This document shows, in pieces, positions 22,675 to 34,611 of a DNA stretch of 64,000 bases. The stretch spans positions 310,001 through 374,000 of the forward strand of contig NHNY01000023.1 in the NCBI GenBank assembly GCA_002786065.1, read 5' to 3'. The first letter of the stretch is position 1; each line of letters opens with the position of its first letter. The stretch is from Microcyclospora pomicola (lineage: Eukaryota; Ascomycota; Dothideomycetes; Capnodiales). A program made the position numbers and the translations under genes. The notes under the pieces were generated by a model. The model saw only the letters and a program-made list of their open reading frames with translations, made no database searches and had not been told where the DNA came from.

Positions 22675-25600
22675 TCAGTCGTAGATTTCCAACGGTGCCA
22701 GCTGGTCAATGTTGTATAGCCAATTGCTGCCACGTTCTTCCTTCTCTAGCCTGCACACAAACGAGAAAAGTTAGCTTCAGTTCGTTTAACACAATCAATA
22801 GCACGGTGTGACTGCGTAGCGATGGACTTACCAATCATAGGGCCAGAGAACCAGAGATCCCTGCACCAGGTTCATCAACCCCTCGGCTTCATCGCGGCTC
22901 AGCACTTCTTCGATCACAGGGCCAGCCCCTCTACCTCCTGAGCTTTTCGTACCGGCTCTTCGTCGGCGTTTTTGACTTGCCTCGTGACCCAACGAGCTAT
23001 TTGGCTGCAGCATCGAAGTTGGCGAAAGAGTCTGCGCGGCGGCTGAATCTGAGTATTGCAGAGTGCGTTGGCGTGAGGTTGTCGTCTCCTCCTCTTTTTG
23101 ATGGTCGTCAGCAGTGCTATTGGTGGAGTGTTGCTTAAGTGCGTCTTTCTCGTCTAGTGGCCGAGTCTCGGGACTAGGGACAGCCGTAGGGACATCGCTT
23201 ACGCCACTCCCAGGCGATCCTGGAACCTCGGCACGTTGTGCCGACTTCTCGTTCTCCTGCGAATCCGCTGTAGAAGGGACAGCCGACTTTTCGTCTGCTC
23301 TGCTGCCTGGGCGCAACTTGTGCACAAGGCCCCCAAAGACACCCTTTGTTCGTGAATGCGAAGCGCTGTCGGCAGAAAGCAGGTCGGATGCGAGGCTGCT
23401 TACAGTAGCCGGCCCGACAGATCCAGGCGGCCCACTGTTGGCTGGGGCATCCTTCGCAGGCATCTGTTTGTTGTTGCCCAGGCCTTGCGATTGCATGAAA
23501 CGCTCATTGTAATCGTTGAACTTCTCGTACGTCTTCCAGTCCAAGACTTCGGAGTCGGGCATGCAGCGGAACACCTGCCGATACAGCTTAGTGTTGTTTG
23601 CAGCAACTTGATGCCAGATATCATGGTAGAAGCTGTTCTCAAGCGGATCTGTCATACAGTCTTCGGTGATCTCTGGACGTCGGATCTCTTTTAGCAGAGG
23701 ATTGATCACTTTGATCGACGATACCGACGCACCACGAACCAGAGCGGGACCTCCAATGTCGGTATCATCCAGAGGCGGGAGTTCAGGCAACTGTGACCGA
23801 GGCAGCAAACCAAGTGCGACAGTATCTCCTCGCTCCATAGGCCAAGGTGGTCGTGTTGGTAAGGTTACCAGTTGTTCGTCCACATCGTTCTTACGTCGAG
23901 CTTCAATCTGCTGCTCAAGTTCCCTGATGCGCGGCACATCTGGCGCATCTGCTTTGAGCAGCACCTCGTGTCCGTTGGCATCGATGTACGAGTCGGTCAG
24001 TCCCACATCGCCAGCATCCACCAAAGCTTTCATGTTATCGGTGCCGTAGCCCTCAACATCAAGATCGTGAGCAACATCTGCAGAACCTTTCTTATGTGTC
24101 CCGGTGTGCTCTACGTGAGCTTCTAGCTTTGGCGAGCCCGTGTGCGTGGCGTCTGCCCAGCCATTCACGTCGTTCTCGTGCTTAGCTTTGGCGTTTGGCA
24201 CATGGGCCCGGAGGTTGTCTTGGGTCAATGGTTTGGTTGTGGGAGTCGATTCAGGCGTAGCAAAGTCGTCCTTGTCATCAGCATCATCCCTATAGATCCT
24301 GGCCATGTCCGAATCCTGCTCGTTCCGCTCCTTTGCAGCCTGCTCGCGGCGATAGATGGCATCCACATCAATACCAAGATGCTCGCGCATGAGACGCTTT
24401 CGGAGAGTGTGAGCGAATTCGCCCACCATATACGGCTTGCCGCCCATGAAGGATGGTATCATTCGCGTATCGGTCACGACGGCACAGACCTCAGAGTCAC
24501 GCGAGCCAAGCAGCGACCGCTCATTGATGTTCGCAGAGCCAATGATGACGGTACGATCGTCTACAACCATACACTTGGCATGAATATACAGCTGTTCTGT
24601 TGTCAAGCACTTCCTCGGACCAATTTTACCCCATTGTCGTAGTGAGTAGAATTCGATGTATTCCTGCGGATCGATTCCTTTGGCTTTGAGTCTGCCGAAA
24701 ATGGACGTATCACCGCGACAGATCGATCGATACTGGCACTGCATGATGAGCCTTACACTCGTTCCGTCCTGACTGTCAACACTGTTCTGGAACCCTGGCA
24801 TAAGCGGGATGATCAAGCATGCCTTCCATCGTTCTCCCATCTCATGTGCCTTGATGGCACGCTCTACTAATGCGTCGCCGATCTTGTTATGTATCGTGGT
24901 ACCCTCCACGGTACAAGATGAGATGTAGAATTGGTTCTCGATGTAGACGAAATGGTCAGAGTTCTTGATGAGGTGGCAATAGGCGTTCATGATGCTATGC
25001 TCGGTCTTGTTTGGTGTGCCTATCGACCATGGCGAGCACGAACGCACGATCTGAAGCTGGCAGGTGCCCGTCATCCCAAGCCGCTCAAGCTCCCCATCCT
25101 CGTATTCTGGCGGCGGAAGAAGGACCGGTGTGGGTCGTGACGGGATTCGTGAGCGCAGAATGTAGTTCCAGCGCTGCACAAAGTGGCGTCCAACATCACG
25201 CGCTGGTTGGCCAACAATTTGCATGGCGATGTCATGCCAAGGCATGCGCGGCACCTTGGTCCTGTCGTACATCTCTTCGTACGGGCGATCCAGACCATAG
25301 AAATCCTGCACTCGTGGATTGCTGTAGTCCTTGCCTGGCCAGACTTGGCAATGCTCAGAATCACGAGGGGCGCTGGTATCGACCTCGAACCCAGTCAACT
25401 TGTCATCGGTCAGAGAATGGCATGGATCATCCCACCTGCCGAAACAAAGGTCCACACCTCCAACAAAAGCCATCATGTTATCGACGACAACGAGCTTTTC
25501 GTGGTGTGCCCAGAAGAATTGATTCTGTCTGAATTGATTGGGCGAGCGCTGTATACAAATGTTGGGATGCAAGTCGAGCAGACTCCACTTCGTATACTCC

Positions 25601-28332
25601 GAATCAATAGGAATAGCTGATTCGACGTTTCGGTAGACGATGACAAAGATCTTGACGCCTTCTTGAGCCTTGCGCTGCAGCAGACGATCCAATCGCCACT
25701 TCTGACTAATAGCAGCTGGTCGTCGTAGGTAGAGCTCTGGCGAGATCCACCAGCCATGAAGGAAGATCATGTCTTTTGCATTGTCGATTGCGCGCGAGAC
25801 TTGCCACATGTGGTCACGGCCGTCAACCAACCACCGGCACCATACATTGTGGCGCAATGGCGCAAAGCTGTTGAAACGCTGCTGTTTGGCCCAAATGGTA
25901 TTCAAGCGCATCTGCGTCAGCGACTCTTGAAATTGATAATACTGTCTTTCGTTTCTAGCGATAAGCTTCAACTTCCGTTCTGCATTGTACAATCGGAGAA
26001 GATGGTGCTTCGTTCTTGATGTACCACTGTCTGCTTTGCTTTTGCTTTCTTCCAAAGTGGTCTTTGATCCCTCTTCGATGGCCTTCACATACTTCTCCGT
26101 GCGGAAGTCTGAATCCACTAGGAAGACATCGTATGGTATCAAAGACTCGGGACCATCGACGCAGACAATATAACTGTGTCGGACCAAGAACCAACGAGCT
26201 TTGTGCCTGTCTACGAACGCACTGGGGGTCAACTGCTTGCGTCGGATGTCTCGCCTCTGGCGCGATGCGACAGTGAGCAAGCCTTGCTTTCCTTGAAACC
26301 CTCCTTCGGCTGACAGACGTATGGCAAGAGCAGAGATCTCGAGAAACTTGCAAAGCCGTGTGCTGTCAGCTCGGAAGATGAGCCACCGAATCATTTGCTG
26401 CAGATAAATCTCCAGTTTCGCTCGTTGCCGCTCGCTATACTGGTCTCTCTGTCTTGCTTGCACGGCCTCGGGATCTGCAGTAATAGAGGCGAACTCCCCA
26501 GTACTCGATCTTCGCATCGGCGCGAATGAGGACTTCCTACGTTTGTGTCCGTTAGGACGTTCGACGGCACTGTTTACTGTACCATCTACCGTTTCCGGGC
26601 CTTCTTCCTCCTCCCCAGCTTCATCATCGAATCCAGGGAATAAGCCTCGTGCTGAACGTGCATAGGGAAAGACGCTGCGTGGAAATCGGGGCATCTTCGA
26701 TTTAGTCTTGTCATCGCTTCTCAAGGAACGGAACTTGTCACCAGCTCTGTGAAGCTTGTATTTGGAGTGCAGTTTAAAAAAGTCTTGGAGAGTCCGCCTA
26801 ATATCCCAACTCATGCGAGCTGGGCCGTTGCCATACTCGAGATGAATATGGAACACTTGATGGCGATCGCCACTGCTGTCGTTCCGGACGTCGCTATGAG
26901 GTATCCTGATCTTAAGCTGTTCAAGCAACACAGGGATTTTGCGATGTCCATGCTCGTCACGCTGGTACATGCTGGCCAAGATCAGTGCCGCTGGACCACC
27001 AGCAAGCAACTCCGCCATCAACTGTGCAGACTTTTGGTGATCAATGCGCATGCGCTCGTCCTGCTTCCTCTTGCCAAGCATCTTCAAACCAGCCTTGACT
27101 TGTCGCCATTTCTGGGCACTTGAAGTGCCCTGGCGTTCGACACGGGCGCGGAAAGGTGAGCTCGCCGAATCAAACCCGGTCAAACGTCGTAGATTGCTGG
27201 GCCTTTTAGTGCTCGGCCCTTCGTCCTCGGTCTGAGGACGTCGCCCCACGTAGCTGAGACCCCGAGCACCTTCAACCCCCCTTCGCCAGGCATTTCGAAT
27301 TCGATCTCGGCCTTCGTCTTCAGAGACACCTGCACGTGCGTTCTCCTGCCCGTCGTCACTACAGTCAGATGTGGTGTTCCGCCGTGAAAGTCCGTGTGTG
27401 CGACTCGCACTTGAGCCCGCGATGGGATGGTCCCGGATGAACGACGCAAAGCGGCCTTGCCTAGGCGTACTCGGTGCCGAATCTGCACCTCCAGGAGCAG
27501 GTCGTTTCGTCTTTCGTCGCCTCTTCGGCCGTACCTCGTTTGTCTCTGCCTCGGAGTCTTCTTCGATGTCTGCGTCTGCCGCTTCACTTGGCTCCAGCGC
27601 CTGGTGCTGATCCCTTTGCTCTTGTTGAGACGACAGAACACCTTGCGAAGATTCCACTGCGATATTGTTGCTGGTGCTTCTGCTAGGAAATGATGCAGTA
27701 GGCGTTGCTAAAGACTTGATCCTCGTGAACAGCCGACTCGGTCTGTCCTTGCCATTGACGATCGCGTCATCACCTTCGTCTGTCTCGCCGGTACCACCGC
27801 TCTGCAACATTCCAGGCTCTTGATCCGTTGCGCCTCGTGCGAACTGTACACTGCGTCGTCGCGGAGGCGTGGCAGTCCCAGGTGCGGTCATGTTCTTCCT
27901 TTGTGACTTGAGTATGGCCTGCTCGTCTTGCGCTCCTGCTTGTAACACCTGTGTCGTCGACATCGGCCCTGTTGTTCCCGGTAACGCAGAAAAGGGAAAG
28001 CTGGCCGTAGGTGTTGCAGGTTCAAGTTGGAGTACTGGTGCCCGACTTGCACCGGATGTCTCGGAGCCATGGGGGATACCTGACGGAGGTTGGGTCTCGA
28101 TCGTGTTCAGTCTTTGTTGAAGAAGAGATGGAGGTGTATGTGTGACATAGCCCTTGTCGTACTCATAGCCATTGCTCCGCTTAAACCCATAATCCTGCTC
28201 CTCTGCAAGCGGCGTCAATGGACCTGTCTCAGGAGATGCATTGCGCGCTGCTCGTGTCCTGGTGGACGTGACTGCATCATTGTCTCGTGAGGCCGTGGAG
28301 GTAGGACGAGACAACATGTCAGTGCTGGCCAT
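22675..28332 (-). CDS. SPO14: phospholipase D1 (Spo14 type), PX-PH-HKD
   Basis: Exons 28332-22832 and 22750-22675 with an 81-bp intron give 1858 residues. The enzyme hydrolyses phosphatidylcholine to phosphatidic acid and choline and is needed in yeast for sporulation membranes and PI(4,5)P2-dependent trafficking. A long disordered N-terminus (about 430 residues) precedes a PX domain and a PH domain. Two catalytic HxKxxxxD motifs follow: HHEKLVVVD (around residue 943) and IHAKCMVVDD (around 1251), each with a GG/GS-containing partner loop (FVGGVDLCFGRWDD, IIGSANINERS). The last small exon supplies the conserved terminus NWLYNIDQLAPLEIYD, which PLD1 enzymes need for activity and which is easily missed because it lies behind the intron. 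Identification is secure. Confidence 0.95.
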
Positions 28333-29053
28333 TGCGTGGATGGTACAGCAGATGGACCGTAGCTGTCACGTTTATGTTATGTATGGAACATTGGATGGCT
28401 CTATTAACGGTCTGCAGTAACCGGTTGCGGATCTACCTTAAAGTTGCTCTCCGTCCAAAGCGCGCAACGCCTTTCACATCCGTTGCTGGCGATCAGTGTA
28501 CTTCCAACCTCAAATTGCTATCACTTTTACATGACATACATACGGTATCACAAAGATCTTGGATGTACAGAAGTGAGGTTGCAATCACCTGGACACCCCT
28601 GTCGAATCAAGGTTATGGTCTTCGACACGCCGCGAGCCGAGATCTGTCGCGTAGATCTGACGTACCGTGAATGATCTAGGGCCGAGCCGTGGACTCGTAC
28701 ATGCAAGTCGAGATGCGACCACATTCCCATGCCATCGGGTAGCATACATTGTGGAAGTCACGGATCAAGGAATGCAGATACACGTAAGTGGGATAAAATA
28801 TCAAATGTAAGATCACTTCTGTACTTTAGGCTATCTCAGAGTAGTGACAGTTTAGCACATGCACCGCTGCGACCTTTCATCGGAAAGTCGAATGGCTCCA
28901 GCCTCAGGCCTGCTCGCAAAACCATCGATCCTCGTATCGAGCATCATCGTGCTAGTAATCCCACTCCCTTCATCCAGTTCGTTCTAGACATGCTTCCGAG
29001 CTAACGTGTCATGATCTCGTCACAGCTGTCGAAACGCAACCTTAGCGAAGTGC
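28333..29053. other. intergenic, PLD1 promoter and RACK1 3' side
   Basis: 721 bp between two minus-strand genes. No coding exon is supported on either strand. Confidence 0.55.
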
Positions 29054-30252
29054 TTAAGCACGGCTCATGACGCCCCAAGCACGGATCTTGTTGTCGGTGT
29101 AGCCGGCGAACAAGGTCTGGCCATCGGCGGACCAAGCGAGAGAGACACACTCTGGGTCACGCGACTTCTTGCCGAGATCGACGTAGTCGGGCCTGAGCTC
29201 ATCAACCTTGCTCTTCTTCTCGAGATCGAAAATGATGATGCATGAGGCGGTGGCGGCGCAAAGCCAGTATCGGTTGGGCGAGAAGACGAGCGCATGGATC
29301 TCATCTCCGGCGCTCAGAGAGTAGAGGTGCTTGGACTCGTTCAAGTCCCAGAGCATGGTGGTTCCATCCTTACCACCAGATGCGCACAGGGATCCGTCGG
29401 GCGAGATGGTCACGGTGTTGATGTAGCCGGTGTGGCCGATGTGGTCGGTCTGAATACGGCAGGTAGCGAGCTCCCAGACCTGGATGAGGATATGTCAGCA
29501 GTGGTTCATTTCGTCAATGTCTGCAAGTCTGACGTTTGGGTGAGATAATCAGTACGCCTTGGTGAGGCAAAGAAGTGTCTCATGGCCCGCAGGCTCTGAA
29601 GTAGCAAATACTTTGTGTAGCATCATACGAGGAAGCGGGGCTGCGAGTGTGTAGAATCCTGATCATGCTTACCTTGACGAACTTGTCCCAACCAGCAGAG
29701 ACGATGACGGGGTTCTGCGGGTTCGGAGAGAATCGCACGCAAGAGACCCACTCGGTGTGGCCCTTGTCGGTGATAGTGTACTTGCAGTCACCAAGGGTGT
29801 TCCACAACTTGATAGTCCTATCTCTTGAGCCTGATACGATCTGGCGGTTGTCGGCGGAGAACGAGACGGAAAGGACGTCGTTGGTGTGGCCGACGAAACG
29901 GCGCGTAGTGACACCAGTGCTAAGCTCCCACAGGCGAAGAGTCTTGTCCCACGAGGAGGAGAGAGCGTAAGCACCGTCGGAGGAGATGACACAGTCCGAG
30001 ACAATGTGGGAGTGTCCGTGAAGCGAACGCTTGGGGTATCCGTATGACACCTCATCGCGGACGAGGTTCCAGATGATCAAGGTCTTATCACGAGAGCCAG
30101 ACAAGAGCATGTTCGGGCTAAGTGGAAATCGTCAGCTTGGAACGCTCTCAGCCTGGAGCATGGAGCGCGTACTTCTCGAGCGAGGTTGCCAAGCTGGTGA
30201 CCCAGCCGGAGTGGCCCTCAAGGGTGCCGCGGAGGACGAGTTGTTCAGACAT
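29054..30252 (-). CDS. CPC2: RACK1/Asc1/Cpc2, ribosome-associated WD40 protein
   Basis: Exons 30252-30173, 30117-29673 and 29479-29054 give 316 residues, the standard length. The protein is a seven-bladed WD40 propeller on the head of the 40S subunit. It affects translation and acts as a G-beta-like scaffold; in Neurospora it is CPC-2, required for general amino-acid control. WD units are visible throughout ([61 protein letters not shown], and the final [16 protein letters not shown]). Intron 1 is 55 bp. Intron 2 (29672-29480) is 193 bp, much longer than most introns here, because it carries a box C/D snoRNA described separately. A perfect 12-bp CACGTG palindrome lies 172 bp upstream. Confidence 0.97.
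29545..29630 (-). ncRNA. snR24: box C/D snoRNA U24 (snR24-like) inside RACK1 intron 2
   Basis: On the coding strand of the intron the order is: C box ATGATGC (29626-29620), a guide segment GTATTTGCTACTTCAGA (29611-29595), a C'-like box ATGAGAC (29583-29577), a second guide stretch CTCACCAAGGCGTA, and D box CTGA (29552-29549). From memory, yeast and human U24 contain the same ATTTGCTA and CACCAAG guide elements in this order before the final CTGA. In Saccharomyces SNR24 is in the intron of ASC1, the orthologue of this host gene. U24 directs 2'-O-methylation of large-subunit rRNA. The ends are approximate because no strong terminal stem is evident. Confidence 0.85.
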
Positions 30253-30735
30253 ACTCTCGAATAACTTGATATGCGAGAACCTTTTCGATGCTTACTGTTA
30301 TGCTTGCGCAGGTGAGCAATGGTGGAAATCAGAAAAGATTGCTGTTCCACGACGAGGTCCGAAATTCACAAGTGGGCGGAATCTCGCGCGGCTCCTCGGC
30401 AGCGCCCGACACTCCATGCATATAGTCACGTGACTGTGCTTCGTAGTTGATTGTTCTGATTTTCTTGTGTCATTATAATTACCTTACCTCAACGGACGTA
30501 TTCAGGTGTAAATGCAGCAAACACGTACCTGCCAAGTCTGTCTCAACCGCCTCGCTAAGTGGACTGATAGCGACACAGCCGTCTGACCTCGTCACTATAC
30601 GCACAATCTCCACAAGCCCACGGTTTCTTCTGCCTGAGCACAGTGAGATTTTCGCTGCAATATAGCAATATAGCGGTTCACGAGCTTCGTGCGCGGAGCC
30701 ATACTGGCAAAGCTCTGACAATCAGGCACTATCTC
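30253..30735. other. intergenic, RACK1 promoter and U1C 3' side
   Basis: 483 bp between two minus-strand genes. It holds the CACGTG palindrome at 30424-30435, listed separately; I see no gene. Confidence 0.6.
30424..30435. promoter_or_regulatory. AGTCACGTGACT palindrome upstream of RACK1
   Basis: Perfect 12-bp palindrome with a CACGTG core, 172 bp upstream of the RACK1 ATG. It suits a Cbf1-type bHLH dimer. Related CACGTG sites lie about 155 bp upstream of U1C and 230 bp upstream of SPT6. Confidence 0.45.
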
Positions 30736-31464
30736 CTATCGGCTCTCCTGTCGGTTGGTTTGTCCCATTCCAGGTGGCATGCCTGGAGGGAGACCTAGTG
30801 GAAGTCCCGGCGGCTGTCCCCCGACTGGGCTCGGCCCTGAAGGCGGGAAGCCATGAGGCATGTTAGGGGGAAAGCCTCCGCCATTAGGCGGTGAGAAAGG
30901 CATGTTAGTTGGACCAGCGGAGCCTGAGGGCAACGGTGGGAACCCGGCAGGTGGAGCCATGCCAGGAGGGAAAGCACCTGCAACCGGAACGGGTGGAAAG
31001 CCTGCACGGCGTTTAGACAGATAATCGACAAGATTCCAGACATAACAACATACCTGGAGGCATTCCTCGACCGAAGGCCCCAGGGGGCATACCTAAGATG
31101 CTTTTGTCAGTTCTCAATCCTCTTTTGAACCTGGATGGTTGTCTGATGACATACCTTGTGGCATAGCAGGCGGCATACCCATTGGCAGTCCCCCAAGAGG
31201 CGGCGCAAACCCAGGCGGGAACCCTGCCATCATACCTCCCATAGGCTGATTTTGTGGCAGCATGGGATTACTGCTGCTTTGACCCTCCGCGTTGTATGAG
31301 TTGGTGATCGAGTCGATGACACTCTGTGCTTTTTCGTGGCCGATTTGCTGATAGTACTCGACGACGTTACGGAGGTGGTTGCGGCCGCTGTTGTGAGCCT
31401 TGCGCACGCTCATCGAATCGTGGGTGAGGTAGACATCACAGTAGTCGCAAAAGAACTTCGGCAT
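30736..31464 (-). CDS. YHC1: U1 snRNP protein C (U1-C / Yhc1)
   Basis: Three exons (31464-31155, 31092-31054, 31001-30736) with introns of 62 and 52 bp give 204 residues; the middle exon is only 39 nt. U1-C stabilises pairing of U1 snRNA with the 5' splice site in the spliceosome. The N-terminus is the canonical U1-type C2H2 zinc finger: [17 protein letters not shown] with Cys6, Cys9, His24 and His30, followed by the helix [20 protein letters not shown]. The rest is the usual low-complexity Pro/Gly/Met tail (GMPPG, PPGM repeats), which accounts for about half the protein. Phase is kept across both introns ([25 protein letters not shown]). A CACGTG site lies about 155 bp upstream. Confidence 0.95.
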
Positions 31465-31871
31465 GACTGCGTTTCGGTAAGGACAGGCGCGATGAAGTTC
31501 CAGTACCTATCGGGATAAGGTGGCTGTAGTGTCGCAGATTGTAGATACAGAGCATGAGATGAACACCATAAATTCCATACCTTGTAGACTGGAGCTCCAA
31601 AGTTACCCGGGAGAGTAGCACGTGATCTGGCTCCAAGGTCGCGATTTAAGTTCCAGAGTGTATTTAGCTCACCGAAGTGGCTTGCTATCTACTTGATCGA
31701 CACCGACCTATCTCCGAAAGCTCGAAGAAGCTCGACGCACCACCCATCACTTCCTGGAAATCGGGTTACCAGAAAGATCCAATCTTGGAACAATATTGTA
31801 GACTCGTACAACACTTTGTTTTCACTCCCGCCACAAGGAAGCGGTCAAGCCAACCGCACTGCTAAGGCAAA
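31465..31871. other. divergent upstream region of U1C and the Cys/His protein gene
   Basis: 407 bp. It contains the CACGTGATCTGGC sequence at 31619, listed separately. No further gene is seen. Confidence 0.5.
31619..31631 (-). promoter_or_regulatory. CACGTGATCTGGC motif upstream of U1C
   Basis: The same 13-mer, in the same orientation relative to its gene, is found upstream of SPT6 (6279-6291). Here it lies about 155 bp before the U1C ATG. A shared factor is an inference. Confidence 0.4.
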
Positions 31872-32450
31872 ATGCCAAGGGGAGTGTTCGACCATCTCCA
31901 TAGGTAAAAGTGACCCTCTGCAGGCTGTTCGGGATGGCAGGTATTCCCAAAAACTCAGTATGGGCGGCGATGGAATACAAGCCGCCTCGTGGGCGCTGCA
32001 ACCACAAAGCTTCGCTGATGTCGCCTACATGTCCGTGTTTGCGATTCATGTTACATCCGGTGAAGGCAAGTAGTCATGGTTCCTCGTACGCTACGGCAAT
32101 CCTGAGCAAGCACGACTTGGACATCCTATATTGTCCACAAGGCTAATCTCTCATAGGCTGCCACGTCGTTCGAGTGTGACGGGTGCAATCACCATGCCTC
32201 GTTCCACTCTTTGGAGAACGCATCAGAAGATGCTGTATTGCAGCGATGGGCGGAACAGCAGGCGAGCGAAGAACAGGCCGGCCAAGCCACCTCGAGCAAA
32301 AAGCGAAAAGGCATTATGCATGCCTCCGATGCTCACGACTACACTTCTGTTGCGATAGAGTCGTCGACAGCGACGAGACGCAAAGTGAAGCCCAAGAAGC
32401 CGGGTCCGCGCTTCGTGGAGATCCTCGAGGACGAAGAGGTGGCCGGCTGA
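31872..32450 (+). CDS. small Cys/His-containing protein, conserved fungal type, unknown function
   Basis: The last exon, 32157-32450, is well supported: it follows a good acceptor (CTAATCTCTCATAG). It encodes FECDGCNHHASFHSLEN, an acidic helix (EDAVLQRWAEQQ), then a basic KKRK stretch and an acidic end EILEDEEVAG. The Cys-x2-Cys-x-His-His-x4-His pattern suggests a metal site. The 5' part is tentative: ATG at 31872 (MPRGVFDHLH), exon 31872-31903, intron 31904-31958, exon 31959-32034, intron 32035-32156 with a weak GTGTTT donor. This keeps one frame and gives 133 residues. I recall fungal hypothetical proteins starting MPRG and carrying the FECDGCNHHASFH block, but cannot name a function. The KKRK stretch may be a nuclear signal. 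Confidence 0.55.
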
Positions 32451-32868
32451 TTGATAAGCACGTTCGCTGCGAGAATCAGGATGAAATGGTTCAATGGCCT
32501 TTACGACCAGCATGGAAAAGCAAATGCCCAAGGATGTGAGCGGAGCATAGTTCGCATCGTTGCACACATTTGCATTTATTTTGGTATGTACAGCTCCGAC
32601 CTTCAACAAGGTTAGATTACAGCCATACATCTTTCCTTGACAGCACCTTCCATTGAGCAATAAGGGCATGGACACCGAAGCGATCTGATCGAAGTATCAT
32701 TGATATCGTAGTATCAATCCACATTCATATCACTGCGGACATGCTGGTGGGCGGATCATGTTGGATGCGGCAATACTCTGTGCAACCGGCCCTAGCCTCC
32801 TCAATGGAAGTCTTCGACCTGCTCTTCGATACCAGTCGCGATAGATTGGAGACGTCTCCGCCAATTTT
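32451..32868. other. intergenic, convergent 3' ends
   Basis: 418 bp between the Cys/His protein stop and the bicupin stop. Nothing recognised. Confidence 0.55.
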
Positions 32869-34611
32869 CTACTCAGCCTCCGAGGTGAAGTTAGTCTGGG
32901 TTGCATTGGTGCTACCTGGTAGAATAAACGGCTTGATTTGCGGTAGGCGGTTGAGAGTGTCCTCGCTAAAGCCCAAGTGGTCCTTGACAACCTGCTTCGG
33001 CGTGAGACCAAGCCATTGAGCGACCGAGATGTCGTTGTAAACATCAGCCTGAAGAACCTCTATTGCGAAAATTAGCATGATTTTATAAACATTCGATGCT
33101 CGTTCTTCCCAATGCCAGGAATTATGGAAGACACGATACATTGCAACAAGGATGGCGTCATGTTAATTAAATATGGGAGGTCCAGGATTTGCGCAGGATT
33201 CAGACTTACCAAGGTACACAAGATCCCTGCCATTTCGTCAGCATACGCGACATTGTGTTTACTCGGACAGGAGATAACTTACTCATCGCCAATGTTTTCG
33301 AGATAATGTGCGTCGACGACAGGCACGTAGCCGACATCACCAGCCTGGAAGTCGAATGTGGTGGAGGTGGAAGGAGCCTGGTAGACAGTGAGACGACCCT
33401 TGCCTTGCAAAATGAAGTCCCACTCGTCGCTGGTAGTGTGCCAATGGAGCTCTCGCATCGCACCAGGCTTGACCGTGAACAGACCAACAGCAAAGTTGGA
33501 AGCGATAGGGAAGGTCAAGGGGTCCAAGATCTTGACAGTACCGCCTGGGACTTCGTACGGCTTTTGCTGGCTGAAGTGGTAGCTGTAGGTAAACTGCTGA
33601 GGAATGATGCCCGCCGGGCCAGTCACATTCTGTTCGGAGATGTTTGATGGCGCAGGCGTGCCGGGGAAGATGTACAATTCGCCGCTGGGCAGATTGTCAA
33701 AAGCAGAAACGTCGACTCTCAGGTCTTTAGCGAGCACGGATTTGGGGTTGCGTTGAAACAACTCAGAGACCAAACCCGTGTTGTCTTCGCTGAAGCTGCC
33801 ATCGTCGAAGACTAAGAGGAATTCCACCCCATCGGCCAATGCCTGGATTTGGTGCGGTACGCCAGCCGGGAAGAACCAGACTGGAAATCATATTAGCAGA
33901 CGTTGTGACTCTATCTACGAAGTAGAACATACCATCTCCGGTTTGCAGATCATCAGTGAATGTCTGGCCAGCCTCGTTGACAGCGGCAACGCGGACACTT
34001 CCGTTCAAGATCAACGCCCATTCGTTCGCCTTGTGCCAGTGAAGCTCACGATAGGCATTGGGTTCGAGACGCATGTCAACACCGGCCATAGCAGTGGCTA
34101 CGGGCAACTGATTTGTGTTTTGCTGCCTCGCCCAGCCTGCATTCTCCAAACCTTGTCTGTTATGCGACAGACCCATGGGCCATTTGGCATTACCAACACT
34201 GCCTGCATCAGTACCAGGCGGTACGAAGAGATCACTGTTTTGTCTATCGATTGCGCGATTACGCGGACCTGGATCAGTAGGTGCATTCGTCCCACCGCGA
34301 ATCGGTTGTGGGTTGTCGATGTCGGTGAAGTCGAGGAAGAGTCCGAGATCTGCGTCCTCGGACTGGCCAGGAGCGAGCTGGTAGTCGGATGCAGGAATGA
34401 CAGTCGACTCATCCGTTTCGACTGGGTTGGCAGGGTTGTAGCCGATGAGATCCTCAGATCCTCGCAAGGAACCTGAGCTGCCTGATGGACCGTACGGTGT
34501 CTCGGTCGGTAGCAGAGGATCAACACTGCGAGCCGCTACCTTGTTGTGAGCTGGAGCAGGGGCCGCCAGCGACACGGCGAGGCATGATGCAGCAGTCAAC
34601 AAGCGATACAT
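32869..34611 (-). CDS. secreted bicupin, oxalate decarboxylase-like
   Basis: Four exons (34611-33933, 33880-33283, 33226-33210, 33059-32869) give 494 residues; the third exon is only 17 nt and restores GDE-DLVYLE-VLQADVYNDIS. A signal peptide (MYRLLTAASCLAVSLAAPAPA) predicts secretion. Both cupin barrels keep metal-binding motifs: RELHWHKANEW (His191, His193) with VPH further on, and RELHWHTTSDEW (His372, His374) with a later DAHYLENIG. Family members split oxalate to formate and CO2 using Mn. I cannot tell decarboxylase from oxidase by sequence alone, so the substrate is an inference. The ATG at 34611 is chosen because a TATAAA lies 73-78 bp upstream; an in-frame ATG at 34752 is 5' of that box. 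Confidence 0.93.
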
